Source: Anaerolineaceae bacterium (GTDB lineage Bacteria > Chloroflexota > Anaerolineae > Aggregatilineales > Phototrophicaceae). Taken from it: a DNA stretch of 64,000 nt. Shown here piece by piece: positions 1 to 9,223 of this stretch. A model generated the notes under the pieces. It was given only the letters and a program-made list of their open reading frames with translations, was not told where the DNA came from and did not search any database. The translations under genes were made by a program, and so were the position numbers. The stretch covers positions 1 through 64,000 of the forward strand of contig PABP01000038.1 in NCBI GenBank assembly GCA_002699585.1, written 5' to 3'. Position 1 is the stretch's first letter; the number at the start of each line of letters is the position of its first letter.

Positions 1-406
1 CTGTAACGTGATTTCTTCATGGGAAATTCTCCATTCAGTTGAGCTTACTTTACTGGAAATTTCCGCTTTTGACTGGACCACATATCGGGGAGGCTTACCC
101 AGTCAATACACCAGCCATGACTTTCTGGCACTGCTCCAGCAATATGACATTCAAGTCAGCATGAGTGGCGTGGGCAACTGTTATGACAATGCCATGATGG
201 AGAGCTTCTTTAGCTACTCTCAAAACCGAATGTGTGACTGAGCGGTTGGAAAACCGACAGCAGGCACGTCAACTGATCTTTGAATACAACGAGGTTTGGT
301 ACAATCGCTGTCGACGCCATTCGACGCTAGGCTACCTCAGTCTGGAGCAGTATGAGCAATTGGCAGCTTAGACAAATTCATTGTCCACCGAAACGGGGCA
401 AGTTCA
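1..406 (+). mobile_element. IS3-family insertion sequence remnant (right end)
   Basis: This is the 3' part of an IS3-type element running off the left edge. It holds the end of a broken orfB transposase and then an element end at about 372-406 that finishes with TTGTCCACCG...GGGGCAAGTTCA. Almost the same end occurs inverted at 37868-37905, which fixes the boundary at 406. Directly beyond 406 begins an unrelated reading frame, the C-terminal part of a LuxR/NB-ARC pseudogene on the minus strand, so the element lies inside that gene. The left end of the element is outside the window. Confidence 0.8.
95..371 (+). pseudogene. IS3-family transposase OrfB, frameshifted 3' fragment
   Basis: The reading frame shows the rve/integrase core of IS3 OrfB: SQYTSHDF, then GVGNCYDNAMMESFF. 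It then shifts by one base near 212; in the shifted frame it continues as TLKTECVTERLENRQQARQ and on to RRHSTLGYLS, ending with TAG at 369-371. The final catalytic Glu of the DDE triad is the one in MMESFF. A one-base insertion breaks the frame, and the region before about position 95 no longer resembles a transposase, so this copy is inactive. A second, more decayed copy of the same transposase lies at 37903-38145 on the minus strand. Confidence 0.85.
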
Positions 407-969
407 CTTCTGAGAAAGCCAAGCAATTGTCGGCCTGTGAATCTTCGCCGTGGAAACTGAAAGCAATGCACTCTGCAATTGCAGTGAGAATATCGTCTGA
501 ATCGATTAACGAGGCCAATTGGACAAAATAGACACCGTCTTCATGGGCCTGTGTCTGAGCCCAAGCAACCTCTATTGTGAGCTAGTCTGCCCATACCGCT
601 AGGAGCCAAGATCGTCAGCAACCATATCTTGGAGTTAGACAACAGCTTTGTTATTTGGGCTAGCTCACGGTTACATCCTACGAAAAGTGTTGTCTGTACT
701 GGAAGATTATGCCTGAGTATTGTTGTATCCCGTATATCGTCAGTTACTATGCCCATTCGTACAGCAAACTTAGCAGCTTCGTCACGACTATTTACCGCAA
801 GCTTGGCGTAGATATGTTAGTTGTACCGATGCACTATTGTCTCAGTAAGAAATAGACTGTTGGCAATTTCCTGATTGGACAAACCTTCAACCAAACAAGC
901 AAGTATTTCTCTCTCACGCTCGGTTAGTGCGTCAAGAAGCTCATCTGAGTTCGTCTCATAGTCATCCAT
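407..969 (-). pseudogene. Broken LuxR/NB-ARC transcriptional regulator, cut by IS3 remnant
   Basis: Read on the minus strand from ATG at 969, it starts with a LuxR helix-turn-helix (LTEREREILACLVEGLSNQE) and has an in-frame TAA inside the second half of the HTH. It continues with HNLPVQTTLFVG and a P-loop-like LTILAPSGMG. After the P-loop a frameshift of one or two bases leads to DGVYFVQLASLIDSDDILTA, matching the same stretch of the intact regulator at 39683-42445 (HNLPADTTPFVG, ITILAPGGMGKS, DGVFFVPLQPLSAPDQ). The remainder is missing because the IS3 remnant begins at 406. Walker A has lost its Lys (GMGRLA instead of GMGKSRLA). This is a dead paralogue of the N-terminal-HTH type of regulator in the window. 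Confidence 0.85.
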
Positions 970-1160
970 ATAACATCCAACACGCTTATCCAATTAACGA
1001 AAAGACTGTTGAAACCATGTATTTCTATCCCACGTCCAAATACGATTTTATCAATTGATGTGGTGAAATACTTGAATCGGAACTTTGCTAGATTGCGTAG
1101 AAAAGCGTGAGCGAATCTTATGGGGAGACAACCATACCTGAAATTACCAAATGATCCGGC

Positions 1161-1276
1161 ACAAACCATATACTTGATTGGCACACGTGTGTATCCAACC
1201 CTCTCTGCACCCACACCCTATAATAAAGCGATAGTGATATCAACACAGATCAGACCGAAGTATCGGACTTTTTTGT
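1161..1276 (+). repeat. Intergenic direct repeat, copy 1 (decayed terminator end)
   Basis: About 60 bp starting ACAAACCATA and running through ATCCAACCCTCTCTGCACCCA match 8062-8121 at roughly 46 of 60 positions counted by eye. Both copies are then followed by AGACCGA...TCGG and a run of T. Here the stem has a mismatch and is short (1252-1268, then T6), so it looks like a worn copy of the good terminator at 8126-8160. Otherwise nothing was recognised in the 430 bp between the dead regulator and the PASTA gene. Confidence 0.55.
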
Positions 1277-1400
1277 TATGGGACTCATTGAATAGCTTAG
1301 GTCAGGAGTCCATACTCTGGATATCGAGATTAACTTGAGAAAGACATCTTGTAAGAAACATCTTAACGAAAGAGGCTCAATCGAACATCCATTGCGTTGT

Positions 1401-2537
1401 ATGATGGAATCAATGTCGATAAAGAAATGGATGCCTGCTATGCGCCAGCCTATCTTGTGGTTCTGCGTCAGTTTTTTAATCCTGCTGTCTGCCAGCTTGG
1501 TCACTGCCCAGGACGCCATGGTCACGGTTCCTGATGTGACCGGGATGAATGTTCCCCAGGCCGCGGCGGAACTCAATCGTAGTGGTTTGAATGTCGGCAC
1601 ACAGACGCCTGCCGATAATGCAGGTAACGCCACACCGAATACGGTTGTTACGCAAGCAACAGCCCCAGGCACCAGTGTTGCTCGCGGGACGACGATTGAT
1701 CTGTCGGTTGTCCTGCCGCCGAATGCCCGCCTGATCTACGATGACAATGACATCACGTTAGTGAATATTACACCCCAGGAAATGACCATCCCTAATCTGG
1801 TCTTCTCGTCAGTCGATGGTACACCCGCGAATTATCCAGCGACAACGTTCTGGCCAGGAGCAGCTAGAGGGGGCTATTGTCTCCAACTGTGGTCCATCAG
1901 CCGAAATGAACCCAAATCACTGAATGAATGCCAGGGGATCGATGCGTGGCGCACGACAAATAATTCACAATACCACTTCTGGACACAAGCCAATGGCGTC
2001 AACCAGTTTGCTGTCCAGGAAGGCGGGATTCAGAGGGCTGTATGCCCAGCGGCGCCACCCAATTCACAAGATAGCCCAACCAGTTGTGAGTTCTATCTAG
2101 CAGGAGGTGGTCGTGGTGATGACACCACCGCCTTCGTTTACTTCGCCTATACTGAAGATGCGATTGCTTTTATCAATACGAGTCAAGACCGCTGGATGCC
2201 GACCAATGCGAACACCCTGTATAACTACAATCCAGCTATCAGCGTACCGGGTGTTTCGCTCACATTTGGCGACCCCAACCTCTTGAGAGAAGAACATCGT
2301 CAGTCGCTTGGTAATATCACCCAGCTTGCGCCTGGCCAGTGCATCATGTTTACACTTACGGGCTCATCCGTTAGTGAACCGCCTGAATCCTGTACGGTGG
2401 TTGCTCAGCGAGAGCTGGCTCCAGAAGTAGCTTTCTGGATCGCCAACTTTGAGGTTGAAAGTGTGGTCGATGGTGTTCAGCGAATATGCCCCGCACCGAC
2501 ACCGGGCAAGCTCACACGCTGCATTATCAGGCGGTAG
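1401..2537 (+). CDS. Secreted PASTA-domain protein
   Basis: 378 residues from the ATG at 1401. An upstream TTG would give a longer product, but the signal peptide fits this start: a basic stretch, then the hydrophobic segment ILWFCVSFLILLSASLVTA and AQDA as cleavage region. One PASTA domain follows (about residues 40-105: VTVPDVTGMNVPQAAAELN ... RGTTIDLSVVLP). PASTA domains are best known from penicillin-binding proteins and Ser/Thr kinases, where they bind cell-wall fragments; here there is no kinase or transpeptidase. The remaining ~270 residues hold several Cys and Trp (GGYCLQLWS, NECQGIDAW, YHFWTQ, SCEFYLAGGG) and look like an extracellular domain that I cannot name. It ends 4 bp from the convergent gene at 2542. 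Confidence 0.75.
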   Translation: MMESMSIKKWMPAMRQPILWFCVSFLILLSASLVTAQDAMVTVPDVTGMNVPQAAAELNRSGLNVGTQTPADNAGNATPNTVVTQATAPGTSVARGTTIDLSVVLPPNARLIYDDNDITLVNITPQEMTIPNLVFSSVDGTPANYPATTFWPGAARGGYCLQLWSISRNEPKSLNECQGIDAWRTTNNSQYHFWTQANGVNQFAVQEGGIQRAVCPAAPPNSQDSPTSCEFYLAGGGRGDDTTAFVYFAYTEDAIAFINTSQDRWMPTNANTLYNYNPAISVPGVSLTFGDPNLLREEHRQSLGNITQLAPGQCIMFTLTGSSVSEPPESCTVVAQRELAPEVAFWIANFEVESVVDGVQRICPAPTPGKLTRCIIRR

Positions 2538-2541
2538 TAAC

Positions 2542-4773
2542 TTATTGTCTAATTGTCAGGAGATGCAGCCAATCCGCTATTGATGCGATTGGCTGTGCTT
2601 CTCCCACTAAGGCCTTCACTGCATTCATCTCAAAAATACCAAAGTCCGTTCTGCCTGCCGCTTGCAGTGCCAGTTGCATGTCGCTAGCTACAATAGGGAG
2701 ATTCTGGCTAGCGAATGCATAACTTGTTTCGCCTGTATTTACCACCAGAATGTCATCGAACACTGCCAGAAGTGATGCAGCTAATCTGCGTGACATGATG
2801 TGATCAGGCGTCAATATCTGCGTCAGGTTGATGACCAAGACACCCTCTTCGGTCAGCCGAGATCGTATCAACTCAAAGAAGGTTGTCGTGTTCAATGCGC
2901 TTGTTTGCAGGTCGTAAATATCGGGTAGGTTCACAGCGATTAAACCATAGTTTGTGTCATCTGATGCCAAAAACGCATTGGAATCTGACACAAACACTGT
3001 ACGATTTTCAAGCGTGTCTATCAGATTGTAGGATGCAAATAGGTCACGGCTAACCGAGGCAACCATCGGGTCAGGCTCCAATGTGGTGACGTGTTGAGCG
3101 TAGTGGGCCATCATCAGTTCCATTTGCATGGACCCTGCGCCAATAACAAGTACATTCTCCGGTTGGATGATTGAAGCAGGGATGCGGCCCATCAAGATAT
3201 TTTGCCAACGGCTATTTTCGCCATCGAACGTGTTGATGCCATTTTGGAACAAGTAGCGATTACCACTGGTATCCTGAACGACATCCACCTTCTGACGCAG
3301 GCTGTAATCGCTGAAAAGGACGGTTGTGTCTACAGAAACAGTGCGAAAATGCTGAAGCCAGATGCCGGTGCTCCACTGGTTGATAGCAGGCAAAAACCAG
3401 AGCCATACCGTAACAACTAGACTGATACGCATCAGCCACGTGGTCGAAGTCCCCTTTATGAGCAACACAAACAGAACGATGACTGTATACGCCACTACCA
3501 GCGGACAGTATCCCCACCGCGTAAATAGAAACAGAAGAGCCACGCCTAAAGCCATTCCAACCATCTGAATGACAAAGGTACGGAGTCCAGTTGTGTGGAT
3601 AAGCAATGGCAACCATAGACTGTAGAAACCTGTCGTTAGTAAGAGCACAAGTCCTACGGCGATGATATTGCCAACAGGTGACATCCCCAAGTTATCAAAG
3701 GCAATAGTCATCAAGCGGAACCAGAGGGGCATTGTCAGTTGGAGAATTAGGGCAACAAGTCCGATCTGCGATGAGATCAATCGCCTGAAGCGTGCCGCGA
3801 ATAGGCTCGCAAGTATCGAGCCGACGAAGAACAATCCCACCATACTAACGATGATGAACTCAGGATAGTGAACAATAACGGTTGCCTCTCGCAGAGCGAG
3901 CCACTGAATGATGATTGCATTCGCACTGGCAATGAACAGCAGGATACGCTGAGCGTATCGATAAGCTCTTAGGCGGGCAATCTGTTGCGTAAACCAGTCC
4001 GAATTTGTTGTGGACTCTCTCGTTGTTATCGAATTAATATCGACGATCTGTTGAGCATCAACATTTGAAAAGAGTGCCTGTCCGTTTGTCCGTACTACAT
4101 AGTCAAGCAGCGCATAGATAAATAACACGATGCCGAGCATTTCCAGCAGTTCTTCGACCGTCGCTGTAGCCAGATAGCGCAAGGTATAGACGTCATTGGC
4201 AATAAACAACTCGTTGGCACTTATGCCCTCAATGAGTACGGCTCCTGCGACGTAGACGACACCTGCGCCGACGAATCCTAAGCGAGATCGAGGCGGGAGG
4301 CGCATGATGAAACCGATATAAGCGAGTGCGAAAATGAGTACCAATGGCACAAACAGAATCTGCCAACCAAAGTAGAGATAACCAGTGGTATTGAAAAGCT
4401 GGGTCAGTGGGTCTGAAGCGACTTCATGGATCACAGCCCCTTCATCGATAGATAGATAGAGAAAAATGAACGTCAGACCCAGCCAGTGCTTTCGATACGC
4501 ATCTTGCTGCTGCCATTTCATTAGCGCAATCAACATCAAGATGACTGCAGCAACAAATAGCAAAATCGTTGAAAACCACGTAGGTATGGATTGCTCAAGA
4601 TTCACACTGAAAAGATCAACCAAGCGCAACCACACTGCGTCTGAATCACGATAGTCCACTTCGACAATATAATCCGCAATCAGACTCAGTCCTGCCAGAA
4701 TAACAGCAACGGATGCGAGTATGAGAGTAAATCTACCCGGTTTGATCCTGATCTGAAGCAACATCAATGACAC
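2542..4773 (-). CDS. Polytopic membrane protein with spermidine-synthase-like domain
   Basis: 743 residues. The first ~470 contain many hydrophobic helices, for example LILASVAVILAGLSLIADY and ILLFVAAVILMLIALM. The last ~250 form a Rossmann methyltransferase/aminopropyltransferase fold with the SAM-site motif NVLVIGAGSMQ at about residue 540, an acidic residue after the next strand (TTLEPDP) and DTNYGLIAVNLPD. This membrane spermidine-synthase-like layout is known in many bacteria, and the substrate is generally unclear. The loop is GAGS rather than the GGGDG of classical SpeE, so true polyamine synthesis should not be assumed. A terminator at 4791-4823 separates it from the gene upstream on the same strand, so it probably has its own promoter. 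Confidence 0.7.
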   Translation of the reverse strand: MSLMLLQIRIKPGRFTLILASVAVILAGLSLIADYIVEVDYRDSDAVWLRLVDLFSVNLEQSIPTWFSTILLFVAAVILMLIALMKWQQQDAYRKHWLGLTFIFLYLSIDEGAVIHEVASDPLTQLFNTTGYLYFGWQILFVPLVLIFALAYIGFIMRLPPRSRLGFVGAGVVYVAGAVLIEGISANELFIANDVYTLRYLATATVEELLEMLGIVLFIYALLDYVVRTNGQALFSNVDAQQIVDINSITTRESTTNSDWFTQQIARLRAYRYAQRILLFIASANAIIIQWLALREATVIVHYPEFIIVSMVGLFFVGSILASLFAARFRRLISSQIGLVALILQLTMPLWFRLMTIAFDNLGMSPVGNIIAVGLVLLLTTGFYSLWLPLLIHTTGLRTFVIQMVGMALGVALLFLFTRWGYCPLVVAYTVIVLFVLLIKGTSTTWLMRISLVVTVWLWFLPAINQWSTGIWLQHFRTVSVDTTVLFSDYSLRQKVDVVQDTSGNRYLFQNGINTFDGENSRWQNILMGRIPASIIQPENVLVIGAGSMQMELMMAHYAQHVTTLEPDPMVASVSRDLFASYNLIDTLENRTVFVSDSNAFLASDDTNYGLIAVNLPDIYDLQTSALNTTTFFELIRSRLTEEGVLVINLTQILTPDHIMSRRLAASLLAVFDDILVVNTGETSYAFASQNLPIVASDMQLALQAAGRTDFGIFEMNAVKALVGEAQPIASIADWLHLLTIRQ

Positions 4774-4790
4774 TCTTAAATCTATAAATA

Positions 4791-4823
4791 AAAGTATCCG
4801 GGCAAGATGTACCCGGATACTTT
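4791..4823 (-). terminator. Rho-independent terminator after the DUF11 protein gene
   Basis: Perfect 12-bp stem AAAGTATCCGGG / CCCGGATACTTT with a 9-nt loop. On the minus strand it is followed by TTTTATTTAT. It lies between the stop of the DUF11 gene (4844) and the start of the membrane protein gene (4773). Confidence 0.85.
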
Positions 4824-4843
4824 GTACTAGTCAGACTACTGTC

Positions 4844-7765
4844 TTAGCTCCGACGCGATCCGCGTGAAGAACGACGTGAGCACTTTATGCGAATATTGCC
4901 ATTGCCGAAGCCCGTCAACTTACAGCCAGCAGGCACATTGGTGTAGCCACCAATGATGATGACCGTTGTCCCGCCACCTTCACAGCGAGCACGCCAACCC
5001 CAGGCAGGCGCCCATGAAGGAGGTGGGTTACTGCACGTACCTGCGTCACGCCAGACAATGCCGTTATTTACGAAGATCTCGACATCGGTGAAGATGAATA
5101 CGAGTGCAATGAGAACGCCGCCATCATCAGATCCTTCGATACGAATGATGTCACCAATCTGGATCACATTGATACGCGGATCATCCGGGTCAAGGTTAAT
5201 CGGAAAGCCAAAGATGTAGATGGTATTACCATCGATTTCATCAACCGGACCTTCGATGATAATGATGACCTCAGTGTCATCTTCCAGTAATCCACCGAAG
5301 AAGCGGGTATTGTCGCTGTCTTCTGTCGCCACGCCATTTGCAGACGCTGAGACAGTCGCCGTATCGGACTGTTGGCCTTCGACAACAATCACCGTGCCCG
5401 CAATACAAGCAAAGCTGGCACCCGGTTCCAGCGTTGCGGGGATACTGCAACCGTTGGTATTGCCGAGCGTACCTGCCAGCGTGAGACCCTGCAGCGTGAT
5501 ATTGCCTGTGTTGGTCACGATGTACTGTAACATGACCTCGATGCCAGGCTCGACCAGCAAACCGGGAGCTGCGTCAGCGTCAATCCAGGTCGCGCCACCA
5601 TTGCTGGACACATACCCCTGAACATCGACCGCTGGCCGATCCCCACCAAAGTAGTTGGCACTATCGGTATCGATGGTCGTGCCACTGCCATCACCGAACA
5701 CACCACGGGCTGTTGCGATATTGGTGTGCTGCCCTGCCTGAATCGGCATGGGGCCAACCACACACTCGAAGAAGCCGCCGACTGCCAATGTCGCTGGCAC
5801 GGTACAGGCGCTCAAGTCCAATGAATCATCGGTCAGGGTGATGCCTGACAGTTCGCTGTTGCCTTCGTTGCGAACCTGGAAGCGGAATGACACCTGCCCG
5901 TTCAAAGGAACATCCAACCCAGGAGCCGCATCCGCATCTAGCCAAGAAGCGCCACCATCAATGGAAATTGACTTTTCGACGTCTACCTGAGCAACATTAC
6001 ATGTCGGCCCAGGCACGCTGACAGCTTCGAAGCCATTACCCGCTTTGACTGCCGCCAGGATCGTTCCCAGGGCAACATTGCCCTCAAAAGTAATGGAATA
6101 GGTTCGGCTGCTGGTTGAAAGCAGCGGCAGATCCCACTTGATGCCATTGATGTCTGTCGTTGGATCAATACCGAAGGAGACCGCATCGGTCGGACTGTAG
6201 ACAGCCACCTGTAACGGCGTCGGGCAAATCGGGATTTCAAGATCGAAGTGGCTTAAGTCCGGTGGCGTGTTGTTGCCAACCACGCCATATGAGAATGTGG
6301 TCTGACCATTGGCATAAACACTACCCAGAAACGCAATTGTGAAGTTACTGGCTGTGGTCTCTTCTGTCCGGCCAAAATAGTTAGCTGAATCCGAATCGGA
6401 TACAGCGACACCATTGCTAGATGCATTGACGGTAGCCACATTGGTATGCTGATTTTCACTCGCGACCGATGGTCCTACAACACATTCGGCTGATATGCTC
6501 GGCTCCAGTTCAGTCGGAATCGCACAGGCGCTCAAGTCAAGGCTATCATCAGCGAGGACAACGCCTGTCAGCGGGACATTGCCTGTATTGGATACAACGA
6601 AACGGAAGAAGACCGAATCGCCAACCTGGGCATCGGCCCCTGGAGTTGCATCGGCATCAATCCAGCCTGCATCGCCACCGATTGAAACGTACTTTTCGAC
6701 ATCAATGGCAGGCAGTGCGCCTGTAAAGTAACTGGCGCTATCTGAGTCGCTCAAAATCTGACTGCCAAAAGCGGCGCTGATGCTGGCTGTGTTGGTGAGT
6801 TGTGATTCAGTTGCAGCAACTGGCCCAAGTACGCATTCAAAGACTGCATCGACAACCAGCTCGGCAGGAAGTGAACAAGTGGCTGTATCAACCAGGTCAT
6901 CCGTCAAGGCTAAGCTAGTCAGCGGAACATTGCCGACGTTAGCAACAACCAACCGATAAGATACCTGAGCGCCGGCTGGCACTTCAACGCCTGGTGCGCT
7001 GTCAGCATCCAACCAGGTGAAGCCAGAATCAAAAGAAATGTATTTCTCAATGTCAACTGCTGGCTGGGCGCATGATGGTCCACCAACGGGTACAGTGAAG
7101 AAACCATCACCATTTTTGACGGCAGCAGCTACTTCCCCTTCAGCGACAAAGTCCAGGAATGTAACGGAGTAGGTGCGACTTTCGTTCTCACCCAGTGGTG
7201 AATCCCATTTGATACCATCGATGCCTGTCGTCGGATCAACACCCAGTTCAACTGCATCCGCAGGCGAGAAGGCAATGAGATCCAGTGTTGGGAAGCAATG
7301 TGGAATCTCGAGATCAAAATGACTGAGTGCAGTAGGCGTTCCCTTACCTGAAACGGTGTAGGTAAAGGTCGTTTGTGTACCGTCAAAGTTGCTTCCGTTA
7401 TAGGTCACGTTGTAGTTGGCCGCAGTCAGGACATTGACCGGATCTGACGGAGGGGGTGCTTCCGTTGTGGGTGCTGGCTCCGGTGCTACCACAGGCTCTG
7501 GGAGCACCAGGATTTCGGCAGTCACGATCCCATTGTTCAGTGTTCCGCCGACCGTAATGGACATGCCAAGTTCGAGCCGTGCGACCGTATCTGGCTCAAT
7601 CTGGCTGACATCCACATTGAGGCCCGTAACCGTTATTGAGGCACCATCTATAGAGTCGACTGTGCCCGTGAAGTCTATCGGGCTTCCGGTTGACTCTTGA
7701 GCAAGACTAAGAATTGTAGTTGAGAATAAAAACAATAATGAAATAACAAGCCTGTTAAACTTCAT
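4844..7765 (-). CDS. Secreted repeat protein with DUF11-type and DUF5666-type domains
   Basis: 973 residues. The ATG at 7765 is chosen because GGGGGA precedes it and it opens a clear signal peptide (KFNRLVISLLFLFSTTILSLAQES); an in-frame GTG 15 bases upstream is less likely. Order: a DUF5666-like domain (GTVDSIDGASITVTGLNVDV), a Pro-rich linker, a domain with SHFDLEIP...DPTTGIDGIKWD, two ~115-residue DUF11-like repeats (VDIEKYISFDSG, WLDADSAPG, VANVGNVPLT, SDSDSASYF), the SHFDLEIP domain again, two more DUF11-like repeats, a final DUF5666-like domain (GPVDEIDGNTIYIFG) and a basic Arg/Ser tail. Such proteins are usually cell-surface or matrix proteins. No sortase or anchor motif was seen. The near-repeated blocks suggest internal duplication. 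Confidence 0.75.
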   Translation of the reverse strand: MKFNRLVISLLFLFSTTILSLAQESTGSPIDFTGTVDSIDGASITVTGLNVDVSQIEPDTVARLELGMSITVGGTLNNGIVTAEILVLPEPVVAPEPAPTTEAPPPSDPVNVLTAANYNVTYNGSNFDGTQTTFTYTVSGKGTPTALSHFDLEIPHCFPTLDLIAFSPADAVELGVDPTTGIDGIKWDSPLGENESRTYSVTFLDFVAEGEVAAAVKNGDGFFTVPVGGPSCAQPAVDIEKYISFDSGFTWLDADSAPGVEVPAGAQVSYRLVVANVGNVPLTSLALTDDLVDTATCSLPAELVVDAVFECVLGPVAATESQLTNTASISAAFGSQILSDSDSASYFTGALPAIDVEKYVSIGGDAGWIDADATPGADAQVGDSVFFRFVVSNTGNVPLTGVVLADDSLDLSACAIPTELEPSISAECVVGPSVASENQHTNVATVNASSNGVAVSDSDSANYFGRTEETTASNFTIAFLGSVYANGQTTFSYGVVGNNTPPDLSHFDLEIPICPTPLQVAVYSPTDAVSFGIDPTTDINGIKWDLPLLSTSSRTYSITFEGNVALGTILAAVKAGNGFEAVSVPGPTCNVAQVDVEKSISIDGGASWLDADAAPGLDVPLNGQVSFRFQVRNEGNSELSGITLTDDSLDLSACTVPATLAVGGFFECVVGPMPIQAGQHTNIATARGVFGDGSGTTIDTDSANYFGGDRPAVDVQGYVSSNGGATWIDADAAPGLLVEPGIEVMLQYIVTNTGNITLQGLTLAGTLGNTNGCSIPATLEPGASFACIAGTVIVVEGQQSDTATVSASANGVATEDSDNTRFFGGLLEDDTEVIIIIEGPVDEIDGNTIYIFGFPINLDPDDPRINVIQIGDIIRIEGSDDGGVLIALVFIFTDVEIFVNNGIVWRDAGTCSNPPPSWAPAWGWRARCEGGGTTVIIIGGYTNVPAGCKLTGFGNGNIRIKCSRRSSRGSRRS

Positions 7766-8061
7766 AAAGGCATCCCCCACAAGCTAATCGTTTTGAAGAA
7801 ACCAATACTTCGGCAAGCGTAAAGTTGGAGTTTGCACCAAACTCAAGACGCTTATACTTAGTCTCTACATTACATATATTGTAACTGAGTGCACGGCATG
7901 ATTATATAAACATGTAGTACTGGGTTGTTTGAATATGACTATAACTCAGCGATCTGAGCATCAGAGAAGGCTTAACGAAAATCGGAATAGATAGTTGAAG
8001 GAGCTGAGCGACAGCATCTAGTTTCATCAATAGAGGCTGTTAAGCAAGAAGTGGTCGGGTA

Positions 8062-8163
8062 CAAACCAGATGCCAGTATGGTACATGTGAGAATCCAATC
8101 CTCTCTGCGCCCAAACCATAATGATAAAAAGACCGAATAAAGCGAGTTATCGGTCTTTTTTGT
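8062..8163. repeat. Intergenic direct repeat, copy 2
   Basis: Partner of 1161-1276 in the same orientation: ACAAACCAGA, ATCCAATCCTCTCTGCGCCCA, then the strong hairpin. The two copies bracket the PASTA, membrane-synthase and DUF11 genes. The rest of the 537-bp gap 7766-8302 contains no recognisable gene; it should hold the promoter of the DUF11 gene. Confidence 0.55.
8126..8160. terminator. Bidirectional rho-independent terminator
   Basis: Perfect 11-bp stem AAAAAGACCGA / TCGGTCTTTTT with a 13-nt loop and a T-run on both strands. It lies downstream of the hydroxyacid dehydrogenase gene (minus strand, stop at 8303) and would end the carbohydrate-transport operon. Confidence 0.85.
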
Positions 8164-8302
8164 GCGGAAAGTTACTTTTGGAATCGAGCAAGTATGTAGA
8201 TTGGCGATATTTCGTAGCTTGACCTTTAGCTCCCAAACAGCCAGCCTTCAATGTAGGAAAATATGTCACATAGGCAGATGCTTCCAGCTACACTGACGAT
8301 CT

Positions 8303-9172
8303 TTATGAGCTGTTCTTCATCAACTCGTGCCAGAATGAGGGAGCCGGATAGATCTCTTCTTCAACGATGCGCTCACCTGCATCACAAAATTCATAAAGTG
8401 CACGCGTCAAGGGCATCTGATAGCCGTGTTTGAGGGCGTCATCGGTAAACTGCTGTAGCTGAACAAACTTAACTTGCATATTGAGAGGATCACCTTCTTC
8501 GATGGTCTTGCCAACAGAATCGAACTGCTGCCGCCAACCATCACCCCCACCGATCCCCTGCATCACTGCATTAAGGTCGATGTTCATGTGCTTTGCCCAG
8601 CCGAAGACTTCCAGGTAGATGGCATTGCTGAGGCCCATTGCCACCTGGTTGACAATCTTCACAGCTTGGCCATTACCAGCCGGACCACAATAAACAATGT
8701 GTTCGTTTTCACCAACGACCTCAAAGAGGGGCCAACACTGGCGCGCGGTTGCTTCATCGCCGCCAACAAACATACGCAGAATACCGCGCTCAGCGCCATA
8801 GTTGCCACCGCTCACAGGTACATCCAGCCGTATCGCGTCCTTTTCAGCATATGCCTGGGCCAACTCCTTGGCCTGGGAAGGTGTGATGGTACTGAACCCA
8901 ATAAAGATCTGGCCAGGACGAGCCGAGACAAGCAATTCATTTCCCAGGTTATAAGCGACATCGAATGATGGAACACTGGTCATGACGATATCTGCACCTT
9001 TGACCAGGGCGACACTAGATGGTGCGTGTTCAGCACCCTGAATGGCTTCCATTTTGGCTGGGTCGAGGTCGAAGACTGTAACCGGATAACCAGCTTCTAC
9101 TAGCAGGCGAGCCATGGGGCCCCCCATCAAGCCGAGGCCTATAAAACCGAGTTTTGGTAATTCCTGTGACAT
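8303..9172 (-). CDS. 3-hydroxyisobutyrate-dehydrogenase-family NAD(P)-dependent oxidoreductase
   Basis: 289 residues from ATG 9172, which has GAGAGAG upstream. The N-terminus is a Rossmann NAD(P) site (LGFIGLGLMGGPMARLL), followed by the family substrate motif DVPVSGGNYGAERG (about residue 120) and the catalytic region GPAGNGQAVKIVNQ with its Lys. The family oxidises beta-hydroxyacids, such as 3-hydroxyisobutyrate, tartronate semialdehyde (as reductase) or phosphogluconate-like acids. It is the last gene of the minus-strand sugar-transport operon, so a role in breaking down a sugar acid is a reasonable inference; the exact substrate cannot be read from the sequence. Confidence 0.85.
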   Translation of the reverse strand: MSQELPKLGFIGLGLMGGPMARLLVEAGYPVTVFDLDPAKMEAIQGAEHAPSSVALVKGADIVMTSVPSFDVAYNLGNELLVSARPGQIFIGFSTITPSQAKELAQAYAEKDAIRLDVPVSGGNYGAERGILRMFVGGDEATARQCWPLFEVVGENEHIVYCGPAGNGQAVKIVNQVAMGLSNAIYLEVFGWAKHMNIDLNAVMQGIGGGDGWRQQFDSVGKTIEEGDPLNMQVKFVQLQQFTDDALKHGYQMPLTRALYEFCDAGERIVEEEIYPAPSFWHELMKNSS

Positions 9173-9223
9173 TGGCAAACTCTCTCATGTAACAAACATT
9201 GAATGAAGTTTCAGAATCGCGTT

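Noticed and set aside
1185-1215. tRNA 3'-end-like sequence (ATCCAACCCTCTCTGCACCCA) also at 8092-8114
   Set aside because: No T-loop (TTCRA), anticodon or D-arm is found upstream in either copy, so a tRNA or an att site in a tRNA gene is not supported; kept only as a repeat.
924-1338. Overlapping open frames on both strands after the dead regulator
   Set aside because: No family similarity, no SD and conflicting frames over repeat and promoter sequence.
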